Below, one piece after another: positions 42,101 through 54,432 of a stretch of 64,000 bases of DNA. The translations under genes and the position numbers were made by a program. The notes beneath the pieces were generated by a model. It ran no database searches, was not told the DNA's origin, and worked only from the letters and a program-made list of their open reading frames with translations. The first letter of the stretch is position 1; each line of letters opens with the position of its first letter. Origin of the DNA: Dactylis glomerata (lineage: Eukaryota; Streptophyta; Magnoliopsida; Poales; Poaceae); NCBI GenBank assembly GCA_007115705.1, contig QXEO01002115.1, positions 1,193,227 to 1,257,226 of the forward strand, given 5' to 3'.

Positions 42101-43786
42101 CCCCGTCTCCTCTTCAACCTCCCGCACATGCTGTTCCTATCACTAAACCCACTAATGAACATGTTATGCGCACACGTGCAAAATCCGGATTTAAATTGCC
42201 TACTCAAAAATTAAATCTTAATGTTACTCCATCTATATATCCCATTCCCAAATCTTATAAATCAGCTCTTCTTGATCCCCACTGGACTTCTGCTATGCGA
42301 GATGAATTTCAAGCTCTTATAGATAATCAAACTTGGCAACTCGTCCCTCGTCCTCCTAGTGCAAATGTTGATTCTGGTAAATGGGTTTTCCATCAAAAAT
42401 TTCACTCTGATGGTTCTCTCTCTCGTTATAAAGCTCGTTGGGTCTATCGAGGCTTCTCTCAACAACACAGTCTCGATTACGATGAAACCTTTTCTCCTGT
42501 AGTTAAACCCAGCACAATTCGAACAGTTCTTAGTCTTGCAGTCACTTCCTCTTGGCCTATTTATCAACTTGACGTTAAAAATGCTTTCTTACATGGATCC
42601 CTCAATGAAACTGTCTATTGCCAGCAACCTTTAGGATTCGAAGACTCCATTAATCCAAATCATGTTTGCCTCCTTAAAAAAATCTCTATATGGTCTTAAA
42701 CAAGCTCCTCGTGCATGGTTTCAACGTTTCTATACTTTTATTCTCACTATCGGATTTCATCTTTCACCCTCAGATTCCTCTCTTTTTGTTTATAACAACA
42801 ACTCTCAAACTGCCTATCTTCTCTTATATGTAGATGATATAGTTTTAACAGCTTCTTTTCAACAATTTCTTGATCACATCATCTCTTTACTATGATCTGA
42901 GTTCTCCATGACTGATCTTGGACTTCTCCATCACTTCTTAGGAATAGATGTCACTCGTGATTCTCATGGTTTATTTCTTTCACAGCGCCAATATATTTTA
43001 GATCTCCTCACTAAATCTGGCATGCTTGACTGTCAACCTTCTAAAACTCCTGTAGACACTACAACTAAGCTTTCTTCTTCTGGTGATGTCTTCTCCGATG
43101 CCACTCTTTATCGTAGTATAACGAGTGCTTTACAATATCTTACTCTTACTCGCCTAGAAATTTCCTTTGCTGTCCAACAAGCCTGTCTATATATGCATGA
43201 TTCTCGAGTCCCCCATTATAATCATGTCAAACATGTCCTTCGCTATCTCAAAGGTACCTTAGACCATGGTCTGCACATTTATTCATCATCTCCACACACT
43301 TTGACAGCATACTCCGATGCCGACTGGGTTGGTTGCCCGGATACTCGTCGATCCATATCCGGATACTGTGTTTTTCTTGGTAACAACTTGATTTCATGGT
43401 CTTCGAAACGGCAGGTTACAGTTTCGCGTTCGTCTGCAGAGGCCGAGTACCGTGCAGTGGCACATGCTGTCGCCGAAACGGTTTGGTTGCGTCAGCTTCT
43501 CTCGGATCTCTGTTGTCCTGTCCAGCAGGCTACTGTGGTTTATTGTGATAACATTTCCGCTGTTTATATGTCCAGTAATCCTGTACATCATTGACGGACC
43601 AAGCATATCGAGATTGACATACATTTTGTTCGGGAGAAGGTGGCTCTTGGACAAGTTCGAGTTCTACATGTTCCTACTGCTGCGCAGTTTGCAGACATCT
43701 TCACCAAGGGGCTGCCTACATCATCGTTTACCGACATTCGTTTCAGTCTCAACTTTGGCGAACCCCACGTTGACACTGCGGGGGGA
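39152..43786 (+). pseudogene. copia gag-pol of the short-LTR element, six stops and two frameshifts
   Basis: Gag of UBN2 type starts at ATG 39152 after a proline-run N-terminus. A Pro-rich stretch (39930-40300) replaces a zinc knuckle. Protease has WIFDSGASSHM (~40530), the pre-integrase finger has LWHQRLGH...CESCQLGKH (~40915-41045), integrase has CDLWTSP, CDNGKEFD and NGKAERALRT, reverse transcriptase has RYKARWVYRGF, YQLDVKNAFLHG, SLYGLKQAPRAWF and YVDDIVL (~42826), and RNase H has YSDADWVGCPDT through SAEAEYRA. In-frame stops: TAA 39665, TAA 39755, TAA 40676, TGA 41231, TGA 42893, TGA 43592. Frameshifts near 41785 and at the A-run 42676-42682. Most stops sit where Gln or Arg codons (CAA, CGA) would fit, pointing to C-to-T decay after insertion. 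Confidence 0.88.
41964..42071 (+). repeat. 54-bp tandem duplication with CTGCCGCGGCAG palindromes
   Basis: Two units (41964-42017 and 42018-42071) encode an 18-residue Ala/Pro repeat in the linker between integrase and reverse transcriptase. The palindromic word CTGCCGCGGCAG or close variants recurs about five times from 41886 to 42027. Confidence 0.75.
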
Positions 43787-43923
43787 TGTTAGAATAAGAG
43801 TCCGTTACGACTTGTTTTAGAGTTTGCTTGTAATTCAAGTTAGGGTTAGCCGCCGGCCCCTCATATATACCCCTTGTAATCTCCAAACTATGCAATCAAT
43901 CAAGAGACAAATATTATTCTACA
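43787..43923 (+). repeat. Right LTR (137 bp) of short-LTR copia
   Basis: Same length as the left LTR; followed by the target duplication CTAAG. Confidence 0.9.
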
Positions 43924-43928
43924 CTAAG

Positions 43929-44949
43929 AGAAAGTGAGAAACACATAGAACTAGTAAATCGAACGTGTTTTGCACGTTTAAACATTTAATAGACGAACAC
44001 AACTTTAAAGCAAAAATTAGATTCAGAACATGGGACCATATGCTTCCACTACCGGTTTTTTTTTCAAAATTACAAAAATATTCGAACAAAAAATTAGCAC
44101 GTATAACTTGATATTCTATGTGCATGCACCACGGAAAATCGACATTTTTTGTGTCTTGTGTAAAAAGACATAAAATGACTCGTGCAACGTTTATTTTAGC
44201 AGCAGAATTTATCTTTTTTACACATAACATAAAAATGTTGTTTTCTCGTGAAACAACTTTATATGAACCAATGAACATAAAATGTCGAGATCTACGTGCA
44301 AAAAAATTTGTTAGAATTTTTAAACATTTTTAACTTTGTTTAAAATATATTTCAAAAACCGGGAGCATATGCTCCCGGGTGCCAAAACGCCACCCCCTTT
44401 AAAAGAGTTAAAATGTATTCATACGAATAAATTGAGTGTTAGGCACACTTTGAAACAATAAAAACAGTGGCATGTGGAAACCTTCATCGAAACGTGCTAA
44501 CTGGAATTTTTTCTAGATTACATGCTATCTGGATTGACAATACTGCTTGTCTAGTACTACTGTACTGAAGTCTTGCTTTCCCTTTAATTACTGGATCTTC
44601 TATGTCCATGCATTGTTACTCTAATCCAAAATGGCCAAAAAAGATCCTAGACAGTAGAGAGACAGCAGAGACCAGACTGGGCAACTCAAGACATTCACGT
44701 GATGATCACAGCATGCGAGTCTACCACATTCTAGAAAAATCTTTTAGATCCTACAAGTTGGCGCGCCTGTGGAGGGGCGAATCCAACACATTTTGGCCGT
44801 TGGATTCATCTCTATGATGTCTAATGAACGATAGATTTGGATCCAGCCCATTAAATCTACGGTGGGAGTTGCACCAGAGCTGATTTGGCGGGAAACTTGG
44901 AAAGAAGTGGTAAATCCAAATTTTAAACTGCTACATTATAGTAGTAGAG
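43929..44949. other. Extra DNA in duplication copy 1, contains a MITE
   Basis: After a short homologous piece (GAGAAACACATAGAA) the following ~1 kb is absent from copy 2, where that piece joins directly to TATGTTGGATTAACC. It carries the foldback element at 44030-44383. Nothing else recognised. Confidence 0.55.
44030..44383. mobile_element. Foldback MITE with 20-bp palindrome at one end
   Basis: The left end GGGACCATATGCTTCC...CCGGTTTTT pairs with the right end, whose opposite strand reads GGGAGCATATGCTCCCGGTT. The right end itself contains a perfect 20-bp palindrome CCGGGAGCATATGCTCCCGG (44359-44378). The interior is AT-rich with further inverted similarity. No target duplication identified. 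Confidence 0.6.
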
Positions 44950-46108
44950 ATATGTTGGATTAACCCACTGCCAAAATTAAAATAGACAAGAGCTTTTTGC
45001 ACGATAACCTCAATTATCATAGGGGGATAACAACTCCGGTTAGCGGCTGGTAACCGCGGTCTGTAACAAAATCCCATGTGCTAACAAAATTTAGCAATTT
45101 CTATAGGAAGAAAACTCCATGTCAAAATGATGAAGGTATTATCGCTATTACTACCACAATTGATGAATGGATTGCCAATGTGGGTGGGGTGCGGGTGCTC
45201 CTAGACACCGACCTGGTTAGCGCATCGTACGCGCCGCTTAAGGTAACATCTAATGGGCCAAGGCCCATCAACACTGTCTTAATCTTCTTCCTCCTTACTG
45301 GGGGACAGAGACGACGCGCCGGCCGGCCTTCATCTTCTACCTCCCCATGCCCCCGCCTCCGCCGCCAGCCTAACCGCATACCACTGCCACCCGGGGCCGA
45401 CGGCTCAAGCGCCGCCTAGCCCCCTCCTTCCTCGAACCTCCACCTTTGCCGGTCGACCACCCTCCTCCCTCTAAGCTCCCACGACCGGCGACCCTAACCC
45501 TATGTTCGTTGCATGCGAGCCCTCTGGCATCTCCAAACCCTAAGACCCCACTGCACCCGCACCCTGAACCCCAATTGTTTCTTTCTCTTCTCCATCGGCG
45601 ACATAGCAGCCAGCTGCATGTTCTCTTTTTTTGGCGAGGTGGGCGGCAGTCTTCTTCCTCCCGGTCTCGTGTTCTTCCTCTAGGTGCCTTCCTCCCACGA
45701 GCAGCGCTAACATGCCGGCCCACACCCGCACAGGGGGTGTGAGGCACGCACCGACCTGGTGGGAGCATGGCCTGGGTAGGAGCATGGGATTTATCGTGGG
45801 GTGCTGCATGGATGAGTGAAGCATTAGGATGACCATTATTGGAGCACGTTGACGGCCTGGCGGGCAGGGCAGCAAGGTCGGCCGTGAAGAATTTGTCGAT
45901 GATGGCAGTGTCCTGCCCATGCCGCAATCAGGCCGAGCGGAGGTAGCGGGCTCATCGGAGATGCATAGTTACATGAAGTTACACAAGCATACATGCATCG
46001 TCGGCACCGGCGCTGACCAGCTAGTTCAGATTTGCACCGATCGATCGTACAGCTAGACTCCATCCATGTTCCGTACTGTTTTTTTCGCAAAAAAAGACCG
46101 TACATAAG
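44950..46108. repeat. Local duplication, copy 1, right part
   Basis: 44951-45830 aligns with 47213-48042, and 45832-46075 aligns with 55102-55350. Open frames here (for example 45370-45927 minus) are not conserved in the other copy, so I do not call genes. Confidence 0.75.
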
Positions 46109-46121
46109 GCAATTACTCCTT

Positions 46122-46247
46122 AAAAAAAATGAGACCAATGAGAGAGGAACCCCATAGGCATTTTAATTAAGGAAGAGCTGAGGCTCGAACCCTGGGTGGC
46201 TAGCTCACCATCCCATGTGCTAGCCACTAAGCCCCAGGGCCTTTCTC
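46122..46247 (-). mobile_element. Complete tRNA-derived SINE with 13-bp target duplication
   Basis: A 126-bp body flanked by perfect direct repeats GCAATTACTCCTT at 46109-46121 and 46248-46260. On the minus strand it reads GGGGCTTAGTGGCTAGCACA (pol III A-box-like, about 46212-46226) and then GGTTCGAGCC (B box, 46182-46191), a spacing typical of tRNA-related SINEs, and it ends in a T-run (plus strand AAAAAAAA at 46122). It has no coding capacity; it would be moved by a LINE. Probably one of the grass SINE families. Confidence 0.85.
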
Positions 46248-46260
46248 GCAATTACTCCTT

Positions 46261-46559
46261 GGTCACGTTCTTTGTCCGCGCGGTGCCCGGCCGTGTCGCG
46301 TCTCTGCCGTTGTGGCGCGTGATCATGGCCTTATCCCCTGGTATACAGTGCTTTGCTCATGAGATTACCGAAGAACATGAGACGATCAAACTAGTAGCGT
46401 TGCTGAATACAATAAGGAAAACTTAATATGATATTAAAAGGAAGAAAACCGGCAATGATCAAATGGTTGATCGATTAAGATGAAAACTTAACATTAGAGG
46501 GTGACACTCTAACATAACTACATAAGTATAAAAAAATGATGCATAGAAAACCTACAAGA
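46261..46559. other. Spacer between the two duplication copies
   Basis: No gene or repeat recognised. Confidence 0.4.
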
Positions 46560-48042
46560 CTAGTAGGATTTTTTGTTATTAACTGTATGTTGTTTGTAGT
46601 CTCTTATTTCTTTATTGAAAAAAACTGTATATTGTTTGTAGTCTCTTGGTGACTATTACTTCAACATGTTTGGTGTTTGCATTCTGTTGACCCAGAGCTC
46701 TGTTTTAGTAATACTTGTGACTAGCTATCTGCAACATGTGGGAAAGCCTTACCTGAAACTGGTGTGAGTGTGACCCGTACGTTTATGGATTTGCCTTGCG
46801 GATGAAAGAATAATGATTGCTCTTCGTATGCATGCCCAAGGAAAGATAGCCAAGTGAGGGCTCTGCCGCACCATGTGTCTCTTATGCGCAAGATTTAAAG
46901 CCGGTCGAGCACACCTTCAATAATGCATGCCCTTTGCACGTGGGAGTAATATTAAGCTCATGTGTAGTATTATTCTACATACTCCGTATATATCTTTCAT
47001 TCCAAAAAATAGAATTTGAATATCAAACATCATAAATTCTAAACATTCAAATATAGTAAGAGAATAGGAATATAAAATTTGAGACAAATGAGTTGGGTTA
47101 CATTGTAATTTGTAAGAGAAACACATAGAATATGTTGGATTAACCTGCAGACAAAATTCAAATAGACAAGAGCTTTTTGCAGGATAACCCCCAATGAGAG
47201 AAACACATAGAATATGTTGGATTAACCCACGGACAAAATTCAAATAGACAAGAGCTTTTTGCACGATAACCCCCGATTATCATTGGGGGTACCAATTCCA
47301 GTTAGCGGCCCGTAACCTTGGTCTGTAACAAAATCCCTTGTGCTAACAAAATTCAACAATTTCCATTGGAAGAAAAATCCATGTCGAAATGATGTAGGCA
47401 TTATCGTTATGTACTACCACGACTGAAAGCACACCTGCATCGCCAATGTGGATGGGGTGCGGGCGCTCCACGACACCGACATGGTCGCCACATCGTATGC
47501 GCTTAGTGCAACCGCTGATGGGTCAAGGCCCATCAACATCATCTTCTTCCTCCTTACTAGGGGACAGAGACGATGCGCACCGCTGGCCTTCACCTTCTTC
47601 CTCCATGTGTCCCCACCTCTGCCGCTAGCCTAACTGTATTTTGCCGCCACCTAGGGTCAGCGGCACGAATGCCGCCTAGGTGCCCCTCCTTCCTCGAGCC
47701 TCCACCTTCGCCGGTCGACCACCCTCCCTTATCGGCCCTCCCTCTAAGCTCCCTCTGCCGTCGAATCCTAACCCTTTGTTCCTGCGAGCCTTATGGCACC
47801 CCAAAACCCTAAGACCCCACCGCACCCACACCCTAAATCCTAATAGTTTCTTTCTCGCCTCCATCGGTGCTGCAGTAGCTAGCCGTGTGTTCTCTATCTT
47901 CGGCGAGGTGGGCATCGGTCGTGTTCCTCCCGATCACCTCCTTCCCTCCACGAGCAGCGCTAACTGGCCGGCCCTCACCCGGCACGCGCCAACCTGGTGG
48001 GAGCATGGGATCTGTCGTGGGGTGCTGCATGGATGAGTGAAG
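46560..48042. repeat. Local duplication, copy 2, left part
   Basis: Homologous to 38519-38987 and 44951-45830. It contains its own ~78-bp tandem duplication (GAGAAACACATAGAATATGT at about 47116 and 47194). It is interrupted at 48042 by the next copia; TGAAG (48038-48042) is the target duplication. Confidence 0.8.
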
Positions 48043-48237
48043 TGTTAAGAATAATTAATGCTGTAATTAGGCTAACTGTTAGCAGTTAGGATTTGTCCAA
48101 ACCGCCTTAATGAGGTGTCCCCTCACTTGTAAACCGCCTTAATAGGCGACTGTAAGGCGACTGTTCACAGGGTATATATACCCATACATCTATCAATAAA
48201 ATCACTTGATTCTCTCTCAATACTTTTACTTTAAACA
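48043..48237 (+). repeat. Left LTR (195 bp) with palindromic TATA box
   Basis: TGTTAAGAATAATTAATGC...ACTTTAAACA. GGGTATATATACCC (48170-48183) is a perfect palindrome containing the TATA box. CGTTATCACGCACGCTAGAA follows, close to the CGTTATCAGCACGAG start seen in copia families primed by an internal tRNA-Met fragment. Confidence 0.85.
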
Positions 48238-49330
48238 CGTTATCACGCACGCTAGAACTCTACCAAGAGCAAGTTCCAGTCACAGAAAAGAAGAAGCGAA
48301 TAAAAGGAACCAATGCGGGGAGGCATCATCGATTCATCGTCGACAACTCACCTTCCCAACAAGGTAACCTAGGCCCGGCGATGCTCCGGCGGTGCTCCCA
48401 CCGCCCGTGCGTAGCAGCCCCCGCAGCCCTGGCTCCCTATGACGCACGGCGACGCCCCCGGCGCTGCTCCTCCGAGCATGTCACATCGGGCATCGGCCCG
48501 TGGAGGCGGCAACCCGTCTCCGGCGATGCTCCTCCCGGCAGATGACCGCGTACGCGCGACGAAGGCGGCCTCCAACGGAGGCGCACCACACAGCCTTCGG
48601 CTCGGCCCTCGCGCGCGGCGCGGCGGCGCCCGCCGCCACGGTCCTCGGCCTGATTCCTCCTCGGCACGGAGGCGAATTCAATAGATGGCCTCGCTGCAAC
48701 CATTGCGACCTTTCTCCCTCTGGAGTAAGGTATCTTTCGGCGATGCACTATGTGCAAAGCCGCGTGAGACGAATTGATTGATTCCTGAACAGCACTTCGA
48801 CTCTGCCAAGAAGACCGCATCACAGAGAATAAGAGGAAATCAGAGGTAAGAATCATGGCAAGAACTACCTTTGACGCCGGCGTTCGAGCAAACTCACCAC
48901 GGCATCAGTCGTTATGGCGCTCCCCGGCGAGAGCCCTCACCGCGCGGCTCATCTGTCGGGCGCAGACCGGCGAGGGACTCTGTCGCTGCATCCCGTGGCA
49001 TGGCTCCCTTCAGTACGAAGACCCAAAGCATGGGGAGGCAGCGTTCACGAGCTCGGCGAAGCCGTGGCCTTCGGCCTCGGCACGGAGCACGGTGGCGCCC
49101 GAGCCTACGGATTTCATCGGTGTGGCGCCTCACCGGCACCAGGCTCACACCGGCGGCAGCTGACGCACGAGGACTCAAATGCGAGGTTGCGACGCGCTTG
49201 TCCCAACTGCAGTGCCCTCCGGCGTTGCTCGATCCCAATCCTTACGGCGGCGCTATCTCCATGTAGATTTTTCTACAGTCTCCGGCTCTCCGCTCTAGAG
49301 CTATCTCCATGTAGATTTTTCCTCTAGAAC
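48238..49330 (+). mobile_element. GC-rich leader of the non-autonomous copia
   Basis: About 48368-49275 is strongly GC-rich, against an AT-rich remainder. It repeats words such as GGCGATGCTCC (48379 and 48522) and carries a 21-bp direct repeat CTATCTCCATGTAGATTTTTC at about 49253 and 49301. Open frames on both strands lack domain features. It may be leader or captured host DNA. Confidence 0.45.
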
Positions 49331-51420
49331 TGACGCGAACAGACTCATACGAGTGTACCACACAGAAGATAACGATGAGAACCTTATCTCCTTGGTTCAT
49401 TCGCATCTTAGTCTTCTGTATTCTCTGTCTTAACACATACATCCCTTCATTTCGTAGTCAGCCGTCAAGCTATCTTAAACTTTGCAATTTAGCTCTATTG
49501 ACCACTCCATTCGCTTTGGAATAAATAGACATGTTGGACCCCCATGTCATCCTAAATTGCGTAAAGAATAATTATACACTATTTTACATCATGTAAAATT
49601 AATGTATGAGGCCCTCTGGTACTCACATAATGCAAGAATATGTATGCACTTTACTTGCATTGAATACATTATTTCTCTTGAACTTAAACTTTGTTATAAA
49701 TTTGCCTCAAGCATTTTCTATAACATACAATTTGTTATAACAATTATATTGTTCTATTGAAATCAATATTCTTGAAAATTTCTCATTAAAATATGAGATA
49801 AGATTTCCTATGTGACTATCTCAAATTTTATTTGTGAATCATATGTGCTCTTCCAAATATATCATTGTTTAAGTATAACACAAGGTACTAAGTTAAGGCG
49901 TCTACTGATGTCAGATATGCATCCTACTACTAAGAGATGTGCTCTATTGAAATAGAGAGTATCTATAATGTGTTAACTTAGAATTTGAGATCTACATGCA
50001 TATGGCATAAAAGCATCAGCTTAATATTCAAATTGTTCCTCTTGAGCATATTTGTTATTTACCAAAAGAAATTTTACTATCATAATAAAAACAATAAATG
50101 CATGATTATTTCATGCTTCTATTACATTGGTAAGATGTGGGATCTATAATCATTGGACATGGTTCTAATGTCTATCAAGACATAGTCCATTATTTCTCAT
50201 ATACTACTATTTCTATATCATATGATGATAATTATATTCACAGCGAATAACCAATGTCAAAAGTATATATCCATGTTTTGGCGCAAAATATAATATCACC
50301 CATTGCTTTGGGAATAAAGTCCAAAACATTGATATAAATACCATTTGATGTCTCAACATTGAATGTCTACCCTATGGTCATTAAGGAATCACCTTGACCA
50401 TTAACATATGCTCATTCAGAGTATTCTTTCATAAATTTAAATTTACTAACATAGTAAATGAGTTGCATGATCATCTTATGCAGGACATGGCTATCATTCC
50501 CATTAGTGGAAATTGTTGAACTCACATTACATGAGAGAAATTGATTAAATATCAATTTTCCTATAAATCTCCATCAAGGAGATATATGATGCATAAACTC
50601 AATGATAGTAGTTTCTCAAACACTTTTGAGGACTTCTACTACATTGCGCGTTTTTTTTTCTCTTTCTGTTGTCTATAGAATCAACTCAAAGTTGATATTT
50701 TATGATCAGAAAAATGTTATAAAGATCTGATCAGAACCACTAATGTACTTTACATCCTTCCATGATAATAATGCATCAACATTATTGTCTTTATTTTAGG
50801 CAAAAACTATATGATATCTTCTTCTGAAGAATCATTAAATACACCCTACGGGTGATATGCAATTATATGAAATTCGTACTAGTATTCAAAGTACTACGAA
50901 TCTCGTTGGTCTCAAAGTGAACCATGAGAAATCAATGTAAAGTGGAGGTAAAATAACAAACAGAAACAAAGTGAACCTTATCAAAAGGGATAAGCTAACT
51001 ATCAAGTTTATTAAATATATTATTGTATGAATCATCATACATATGCATTTCCAATTCCCAAATCATTGGTTAAGTTATGCTACAAATGCATCAATTAATA
51101 TGAGTTCAATGGAATAATTTCGAAGCTCACTTCGATAAGCACCAGAATATAATATGGTTCCTGATTATACTTATTATCTTCATCAGAAAGAGAACGTAAG
51201 TATAGTCTGGTAGGAGATGCACTCCTTCACAATAATAATTTGATTGAGGAATGAAAGTCCCAATACATTTTGGTGACCACATTTGGTCTTATAACTATCC
51301 CATTGTGTTACTTCGCCTATAATTATACTACTACAAGTGGTATGTTGTTCAATATCATGTTCTTTAGACATGACAACTCAATGTATGAACCAAAATCATA
51401 CTAATTTTGTTGCGTACAAA
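49331..51420 (+). mobile_element. AT-rich decayed 5' half of copia internal region
   Basis: Expected place of gag and protease. Frames are too broken to recognise; only its position between leader and integrase remnants supports the call. Confidence 0.4.
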
Positions 51421-52330
51421 GTAATTTATCAAATATTGATAAATTGAGCATATGGCATAATAGCCTTAGTCACCCCATCATAGGGATGATATGAAATTTT
51501 TTCAACAATCTTGTTGGTCACAACTTATAAGTTGCAAAATTCTCAAGTCATCAGATTTTATTTGCACCACATGTGCCATAAGAAAATTATTATTTTAAGG
51601 CTCTCTCACCTTAAAATTAGAAATAAGACACCCAGATTCTTCAAAGTATACAAGAAGATAGAGGTGGACTATTCAACCATTATATGGGTCATATAAGTAC
51701 TTCATGGTAAATCTATAGGCGCATCCTATAGATGCCTTATGGGGATCTCTAATCTCCACAAACTCATGATCTTACTAAATTAATTGCTCAATTATCAAAT
51801 TAGAGCAAATTATCATAAGAGATGGATTAAAACCATGTGAATGTCATCTTTATGATCATTTATGATTTTACTAAGTACCTCATGTACATACCCAAAATGG
51901 TGCAACTAAACTCTTTATCAAAAGATTAACTAATTAAAAGACCACATCAAGAAAATTTAATTATACCAACCTCTTGTTGGAGATATGCGTCCTTACACGG
52001 CATAGATCTGATCAAGATCATAATAACTGCATACCATACTGCTTCCCCTTGCAGTAAGTACGTGGAAATCAAACAAGTATTTCCCATCTGCGATAATTTG
52101 GTCATATACCGATATCACCACCCCAATGTACATCATGGGCTCTCACATCAAATTGGGATCTATGTGAGAAATAACTAAGGTATTATTCGTCAAATACTTG
52201 ACCCTAACAAGGGAGTTATTGATAGTCCGTATGTTGATTTCATTTGCAATAATGACATTTTCGGCATTAGGGGGAGATTAGTACCACAAAGAATGCCGAT
52301 AAATAAAGTAGAAATGTCATAGACATTTAG
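51421..52330 (+). pseudogene. Decayed copia integrase remnant
   Basis: With frame changes I can read pre-integrase and integrase phrases: a HPIIGMI-like region (51470s), CTTCAIRKLLF-like (51565-51600), SHLKIRNKTPRFF (51609-51660), LIDAS-like (51720s), a PISPPQCTS-like stretch (52110s) and FRHLGGD-like (52258-52280). The order is right for copia but many codons and linking bases are missing. Nothing here could make a working enzyme. Confidence 0.6.
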
Positions 52331-53009
52331 TCCTTATATTCACGTACTTGAAAATTTGAACATGAAGTTCAATCATAAATTTGCAACACATTGCAAATCT
52401 GCCACATACATTTACAGAGAATAAAGATGTCACTACATCATATTATTCATGCAACCAATATGCAATATGAGTGAAGGTACCTAATTCAACCACTCTTCTC
52501 CCCAAATGAGAGCAAAAGGGGGAGAAACCTTATCACATGGGATTTAAATTCTCATATGCTTCCGCGGATATAGAGGAAATGATATCCTCAAACTGTAAAT
52601 GTAATTCAATCTCAAGTTGAATAACACAAATGGATGATCTCATCCAAACCAACACAAATGTGCACACAATTTTAAGTGTTGGATATCGAAACACGTTGAC
52701 TCCGTTGTTATGGGAAATCATGAGGAGTTAAATGACGTAAATAATATTTCCACAAATTCATTGATTCAACAGAATCATATAACATAAAAGCCTACATTTG
52801 TCGACATATATTTATTCTTAAAGATTGCTAAAACCTTTAGGGCCCTGAACCAAAGTCCATGGCAGAGTGCCTCATGTACTCTTATATTGGTTCAACTATA
52901 AGGAAGCAATTAAATAAGAATAGCACTCGCTTAACAAAAGAGCGGTATCTACCTTTGTAATACCTACTCCTCATAAGGATCTTTCCTCTGGAAGATCAGT
53001 AACTTTTCG

Positions 53010-53480
53010 TTAATATTGAAAACAATGAGGTGGTGAAAAGTGAGGCTTGTAGCACAAGGGTTCACGCAGAGACCCGACATCAATTACGATGTAACATACC
53101 CTCTTGGTATATATGGAATTATGTTTCGATATTAATCTTATTGGCAGCTACAAATAAACTATTCATGCAGTTGATAGATCCATACTCATATGGTTCACTC
53201 ATTTGGATACCTATATTAAAGTCCCTTCAGGGCTTAAAGTTTTGGATCCAAAAGAAAATCGCAACATATATTTGTGTAAATCTTCAATAGTCACTCTATG
53301 ACTTGAAGAGATAGTCGAAAAATTTAAATGGTACTACCGACTAAGATAATTCCTTCTTCAAAGGGTTACTCCAATAATGATGATTGCTTACCTGTAGTCA
53401 TAAACAAAATCCCTAATTGGATTACACTTGACCTTTGTATATGTCGATGACTTTATCATCAAAGTATATACAATGCATAA
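53010..53480 (+). pseudogene. Decayed copia reverse transcriptase remnant
   Basis: Readable in shifting frames: VVKSEAC...TRVHAETRHQL (counterpart of R-L-V-A-Q-G-F-T-Q-R-P), LILLAATNKLFMQLID, SYGSLIWIPILKSLQGLK, VLDPKENRNIY and YVDDFII (at 53442-53460). Frequent small deletions separate them. This is recognisable homology but not a gene. Confidence 0.7.
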
Positions 53481-54432
53481 AAGGTGCTTTCAATCATCTT
53501 AAGACGAAGATTTTGGATGAAACCAAATAATAATCAAGTTTATATCTTGAACATATTCCCTCTGGAATACATATCTATCAGTCTTTATATATCCATTAAT
53601 ATGGATAATTCATATCAATGACACATATGGCCAAACTATCCCTAACAGGGATGCGAACTTATTCGTACATAGTGGGAACGATAAAGTTATATCCGGACCT
53701 ACGGTTCTATGTCTTTATATCATCGAACAATACTATATATGTGAGTTGTGGCAATTTATTTAAAGTGCACCAACAAATATTTCTATAGTTGTTATAAGTA
53801 TATCCTCTGATATCTTCAAGACACAAAGGATCTTGATTAATTCCATCAGGAACATCAAGGTTTGACCATTTTGTGATACACATATATTGGCTAATTATTT
53901 GATCCCGATAAAGCCATATCATAGACTGAATTCAATAAAAAGCCTTCTAAATATAGTCTTTAAAATAGACTTTAGTGGCTTCACAGAATGATTGACCACT
54001 TTCAAAATCTTGTGGTTGGGATTCAACAGAATCAATATCATATCTATCAAGATAAATCACACTTGTATTTCTCAAATCCATGTAGGTTCTATAGAGAACA
54101 ATATAGCAAAATAAATTGCTAGTAAAATAGTATTTCCCAAAGTAGGGATATTGTTCTTGCAAACTTATCCTGTGAAAATCTAACAGATTTATTCACAATG
54201 TCTTTAATTACCAACTTTGTTTTCCATAACTATGTCATGGAATTGGTATGAGACAACTTTGAGATTTGCACAATTCAGGGGGAGTAAATTCCCTAATTAT
54301 AACCTATTGATGATCTTCAGATCATATATATTGTACTCTTTTTCCCTTGATGAGTTTTTCCTAATGATTTCTCATAAAAGGTTTTTAATGAGACAATATA
54401 TATACAAGTGTTTAGATATGCCATATCGTTTT

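Larger units (their letters stand above)
38988..43923 (+). mobile_element. Short-LTR copia element with perfect TSD, coding region dead
   Basis: A 4,936-bp element with two 137-bp LTRs (38988-39124, 43787-43923) that differ at one base by eye (CCCCACATAT versus CCCCTCATAT). Target duplication CTAAG at 38983-38987 and 43924-43928. PBS TGGTATCAGA at 39125-39134; G-rich PPT just before 43787. The polyprotein is interrupted by at least six in-frame stops and two frameshifts. Confidence 0.92.

Noticed and set aside
45370..45927. 185-codon minus-strand frame
   Set aside because: The duplicated copy at 47640-48040 does not keep this frame, so there is no sign of coding constraint.
46122..46247. Considered as a genuine tRNA gene because of the B box
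   Set aside because: No cloverleaf or anticodon stem can be formed convincingly, and it is flanked by target duplications, so it is a SINE.
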